This document shows positions 5,971 to 7,918 of a stretch of DNA of 7,918 nt, piece by piece. The DNA is from Deltaproteobacteria bacterium. GTDB taxonomy: Bacteria > Desulfobacterota > DSM-4660 > Desulfatiglandales > Desulfatiglandaceae. The stretch covers positions 1 to 7,918 of the forward strand of contig JAFDKD010000104.1 of NCBI GenBank assembly GCA_019307165.1. The letters run 5' to 3'. A model generated the notes under the pieces. That model saw only the letters and a program-made list of their open reading frames with translations. It was not told where the DNA came from and did not search any database. The position numbers and the translations under genes were made by a program. Every line of letters begins with the position of its first letter. Positions within the stretch are counted from its first letter, which is position 1.

Positions 5971-7551
5971 CTATTGATCCCCCCACTTGCCGTATTTTTC
6001 CCGGAGGATGCGGTGGAGGATCTTGCCGGTGGGGGTCCTTGGCATGTCTTCATCCTCAATGAAATCGATAGTCTTGGGCCGCTTGTAACCGGCGATTTTG
6101 CCCTTGGACCATTCGAGGATTTCCCTGGCCTGCGCCTCGCTCGGCTCGAAGCCCTCGTTCAGCACCACCACCGCCTTGATGGCCTCGCCCCATTTTTCGT
6201 CGGGGATGCCGATCACGGCGATGTCCCTGATGGCCTCATGGGCGCCCACCGCGCTTTCCACTTCGGAGGGATAGACATTTTCTCCGCCCGTGATGATCAT
6301 GTTGGCCTTGCGGTCCACCAGGGTGTAGTAGCCGTCCTCGTCCCGTTTCACCATGTCGCCGGCCGACGAATACTCGCCGTCAAAGGCCTCCTTGGTTTTT
6401 TCGGGCTCGTTGAGGTATTCCTTGAAAAGCATGGGGGTGCGGTAGAAGAGTTCCCCGACCTCGCCGTCGGGCGCCTCGTTTCGGTTTTCATCCAGAATGC
6501 GGATGCGGTCCGTCCCATAGATTTCCTTGCCGATGGAGCCCAGTTTCTTGAACTGATCTTCGGGCCGCAGCAGGGTGATCAGGCCGCCTTCCGTTGTACC
6601 GTATGCCTCCCACAGTTCCGCATTCTTGAAGTGATCCATGATGGCCAGCTTCAGGTCTTCACGGGCCGGCGCCGATGAGATGAGCAGCTGCCGAATGCAG
6701 GTGACGTCATATTTGGCCTTGATGTCGTCGGGCAGGGCGAGAATCATGATATAGTGGGTCGGCACCAGGGACGTAAAGGTGATGTTGTAGTCCGCAATGG
6801 TTTTCAGCAGGTCTTCGGGGTCGAAACTGACCATGTTGTAAACGAACACGGGGGCCGATAGCAGGGTGTAGGCGAAGGAGTAGAAAATGGAGTTGATGTG
6901 GCACATGGGCATGACCAGCATCACCTTGTCCGTGGGCCGGACACCCATGTTGATGTCGTTGAGGAAATACTGGGCCACGTTGCTTTCATGGGTCCGCAGG
7001 ACCCCCTTGGGCCGCCCCGTGGTGCCGGAGGTGAACATGATGACCCAGGTGTCAGCGCAGTCCACCTCCACATCGGGCTCTTCCGGAGAGGATTCGGTCA
7101 GGAGGTCTTCGTACCCCACGTATCCGTCGGGGACCGGTCCGTCTCCCAGATAGATGTAGCCGTCGTCCGGTATGGGGAGCTTGGCCCGGATACTGTCCAC
7201 GAGTTCGACGAAGGGGGCCTCCACGATCAGGGACTTGCACGCCGAACGGTTGACGATGTATTCGATCTCCGGCCCTGCCAGCCTGAACATGATGGGCACC
7301 ACGATCTGGCCCCCCTTGGCGCAGCTGGCGTAAATATCCATCCACTCGCCCCGGTTGTACACGAGGACCCCGAAGGTATCGCCCTTGTTTACCCCCAGGC
7401 CCTTGAGCCCGTTGGCCAGGCTGCAGGCCCGATCGTTCCATTCCTTGAAAGTGAACGCCTGGTTCTTGTCCTCCCACCCGAGTTTGTCCGGGTAATTGAT
7501 GGCGTTCATCTTCAAAATGGTCCCAACGTGCGTCCATTTGCTCTTCAACAT
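5971..7551 (-). CDS. AMP-forming acyl-CoA synthetase (ANL superfamily, substrate unknown)
   Basis: Activates a carboxylic acid to its CoA thioester through an acyl-adenylate, in the cytoplasm. At 526 residues it is of full length. All core motifs are present: P-loop-like A3 FTSGTTGRPKG (173-183), A5 YGTTE (317-321), A7 SAGD (396-399), A8 hinge and glycine-rich loop VDRKANMIITGGENVYPSE (412-430), and A10 PRTPTGK with catalytic Lys510. The stretch GEAIKAVVVLNEG recalls medium/long-chain and CaiC-like ligases, but this does not fix the substrate. ATG 7551 is preceded by AAAAGGAGG with 8 nt spacing. Upstream lie repeat A copy 2 and then the end of an activase gene on the same strand; downstream comes a thiolase. 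This context suits degradation of an organic acid, possibly aromatic or dicarboxylic (inference). Confidence 0.92.
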   Translation of the reverse strand: MLKSKWTHVGTILKMNAINYPDKLGWEDKNQAFTFKEWNDRACSLANGLKGLGVNKGDTFGVLVYNRGEWMDIYASCAKGGQIVVPIMFRLAGPEIEYIVNRSACKSLIVEAPFVELVDSIRAKLPIPDDGYIYLGDGPVPDGYVGYEDLLTESSPEEPDVEVDCADTWVIMFTSGTTGRPKGVLRTHESNVAQYFLNDINMGVRPTDKVMLVMPMCHINSIFYSFAYTLLSAPVFVYNMVSFDPEDLLKTIADYNITFTSLVPTHYIMILALPDDIKAKYDVTCIRQLLISSAPAREDLKLAIMDHFKNAELWEAYGTTEGGLITLLRPEDQFKKLGSIGKEIYGTDRIRILDENRNEAPDGEVGELFYRTPMLFKEYLNEPEKTKEAFDGEYSSAGDMVKRDEDGYYTLVDRKANMIITGGENVYPSEVESAVGAHEAIRDIAVIGIPDEKWGEAIKAVVVLNEGFEPSEAQAREILEWSKGKIAGYKRPKTIDFIEDEDMPRTPTGKILHRILREKYGKWGDQ

Positions 7552-7576
7552 CTTCGGAACCTCCTTTTATTCCATC

Positions 7577-7778
7577 TGCAAAACCTGGTCCTCCGGGGCC
7601 GCCGTAGAACCTGCTTCGCAGGCCTATGGCAGGTTGAGGCTGAGATTGAGGTTAAGCGCGGCTGCGCAAGCCAGAGGTTGAGAGAAAGAGGAAAAAAGGT
7701 GCCAATTTGTTTCTCAACCTTAGCCTCAACCTATCCGCCAAGCCCCCTGTGGAAGCGGCCACAAAACCGGGTCTGCCG
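7577..7778. repeat. Dispersed ~200-bp intergenic repeat A, copy 2
   Basis: Direct-orientation partner of 752-955. It carries the identical 16-mer TGCAAAACCTGGTCCT (7577-7592) and a TTC-loop mini-hairpin CCTGC-TTC-GCAGG (7610-7622). The hexamer left arm AGGTTG, AGGCTG, AGATTG, AGGTTA (7631-7654) is followed by a second short arm (7673-7685). The inverted right arm (7710-7732) and the conserved outer block (7742-7778) come next. Unlike copy 1 it has an insert (7655-7672) containing GCGCGGCTGCGC. It occupies nearly the whole gap between the activase stop (15 bp beyond its outer edge) and the ligase ribosome binding site. It could therefore act as leader, spacer or transcription-modulating structure. 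Confidence 0.85.
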
Positions 7779-7793
7779 GTGCATGGAACGGCC

Positions 7794-7918
7794 CTATCCC
7801 CTGATCCCCGATGCTTCCTGCGCCATGGCGAAAAGCGCCCCGCCCACAGCGCCGGTGAACTGGGGGAACTCGGGCACCAGGACCTCCCTTTCGGTCATTT
7901 CCCTGACCATGCGGACGA
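7794..7918 (-). CDS. BadF/BadG/BcrA/HgdC-family ATPase (acyl-CoA dehydratase or reductase activase), C-terminal fragment
   Basis: Only the last 40 codons are inside the window, ending at TAG (7794-7796). The peptide contains VLVPEFPQFTGAVGGALFA (residues 12-30 of the visible piece), the typical C-terminal end of this ASKHA-fold ATPase family, where a P-Q-F/Y-T-G-A-x-G-A-A segment closes the second nucleotide-binding domain. Members use ATP to drive electron transfer into 2-hydroxyacyl-CoA dehydratases or benzoyl-CoA reductases. The diagnostic Fe-S cysteines are outside the window, so the partner enzyme cannot be named. It is co-oriented with the acyl-CoA ligase, whose start is 242 bp further on. 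The C-terminal match is short but specific. Confidence 0.75.
   Translation of the reverse strand, partial: VRMVREMTEREVLVPEFPQFTGAVGGALFAMAQEASGIRG

Noticed and set aside
5974..6678. 234-codon frame on the plus strand opposite the acyl-CoA ligase
   Set aside because: Shadow of the ligase gene with no domain or ribosome binding site; the same applies to the plus-strand frames 3674-4162 and 4585-5031 and to 5131-5712.

Overview
The window looks like chromosomal DNA from an anaerobic Desulfobacterota bacterium, probably close to Desulfosarcina, Desulfococcus or Desulfatibacillum. This is inferred from GC-rich metabolic genes with strong AAGGAGG ribosome binding sites, from the gene mix (formate-tetrahydrofolate ligase, YkgJ-type Fe-S/zinc cluster protein, thiolase, acyl-CoA ligase, BadF/HgdC-type activase), and from intergenic regions full of short-unit degenerate repeats. 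No taxonomic marker gene is present, so the assignment is soft.

Layout: (1) 1-724, minus strand: proC, pyrroline-5-carboxylate reductase, running off the left edge. (2) 725-1260: a divergent intergenic region with copy 1 of a ~200-bp repeat (A), a heptamer array and the fhs upstream region. (3) 1261-3024, plus strand: fhs, a sequence-divergent formate-tetrahydrofolate ligase, closed by an excellent intrinsic terminator at 3062-3088. (4) 3117-3398: a 280-bp element (B) with inverted arms built of heptamers. (5) 3404-4084, minus: a YkgJ-family cysteine-cluster protein. (6) 4113-4307: an element (C) with inverted arms built of CACAGAG nonamers, then a strong hairpin terminator for the next gene. 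(7) 4450-5661, minus: a thiolase-superfamily protein with an unusual HNPF motif. (8) 5662-5970: a probable thiolase promoter, a terminator for the ligase and a nonamer array. (9) 5971-7551, minus: an AMP-forming acyl-CoA ligase. (10) 7577-7778: copy 2 of repeat A. (11) 7794-7918, minus: the C-terminus of a BadF/BadG/BcrA/HgdC-type ATPase (activase of a radical acyl-CoA dehydratase or aryl-CoA reductase).

How the genes may work together: activase, acyl-CoA ligase and thiolase are co-oriented and read right to left. They would suit CoA activation, radical dehydration or reduction, and thiolytic cleavage of an organic acid under anoxic conditions. The ~240-310-bp gaps, a terminator and a separate promoter argue against one tight operon. 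Fhs would link formate to the tetrahydrofolate C1 pool (Wood-Ljungdahl methyl branch or biosynthesis). ProC makes proline.

No clearly new enzymatic system is visible. The most unusual content is between the genes: four of the five intergenic regions carry degenerate 6-, 7- or 9-bp arrays arranged as inverted arms, and a fifth (725-1260) region shares its ~200-bp element with the region before the ligase. Both copies of that element carry the same 16-mer just upstream of a ribosome binding site.
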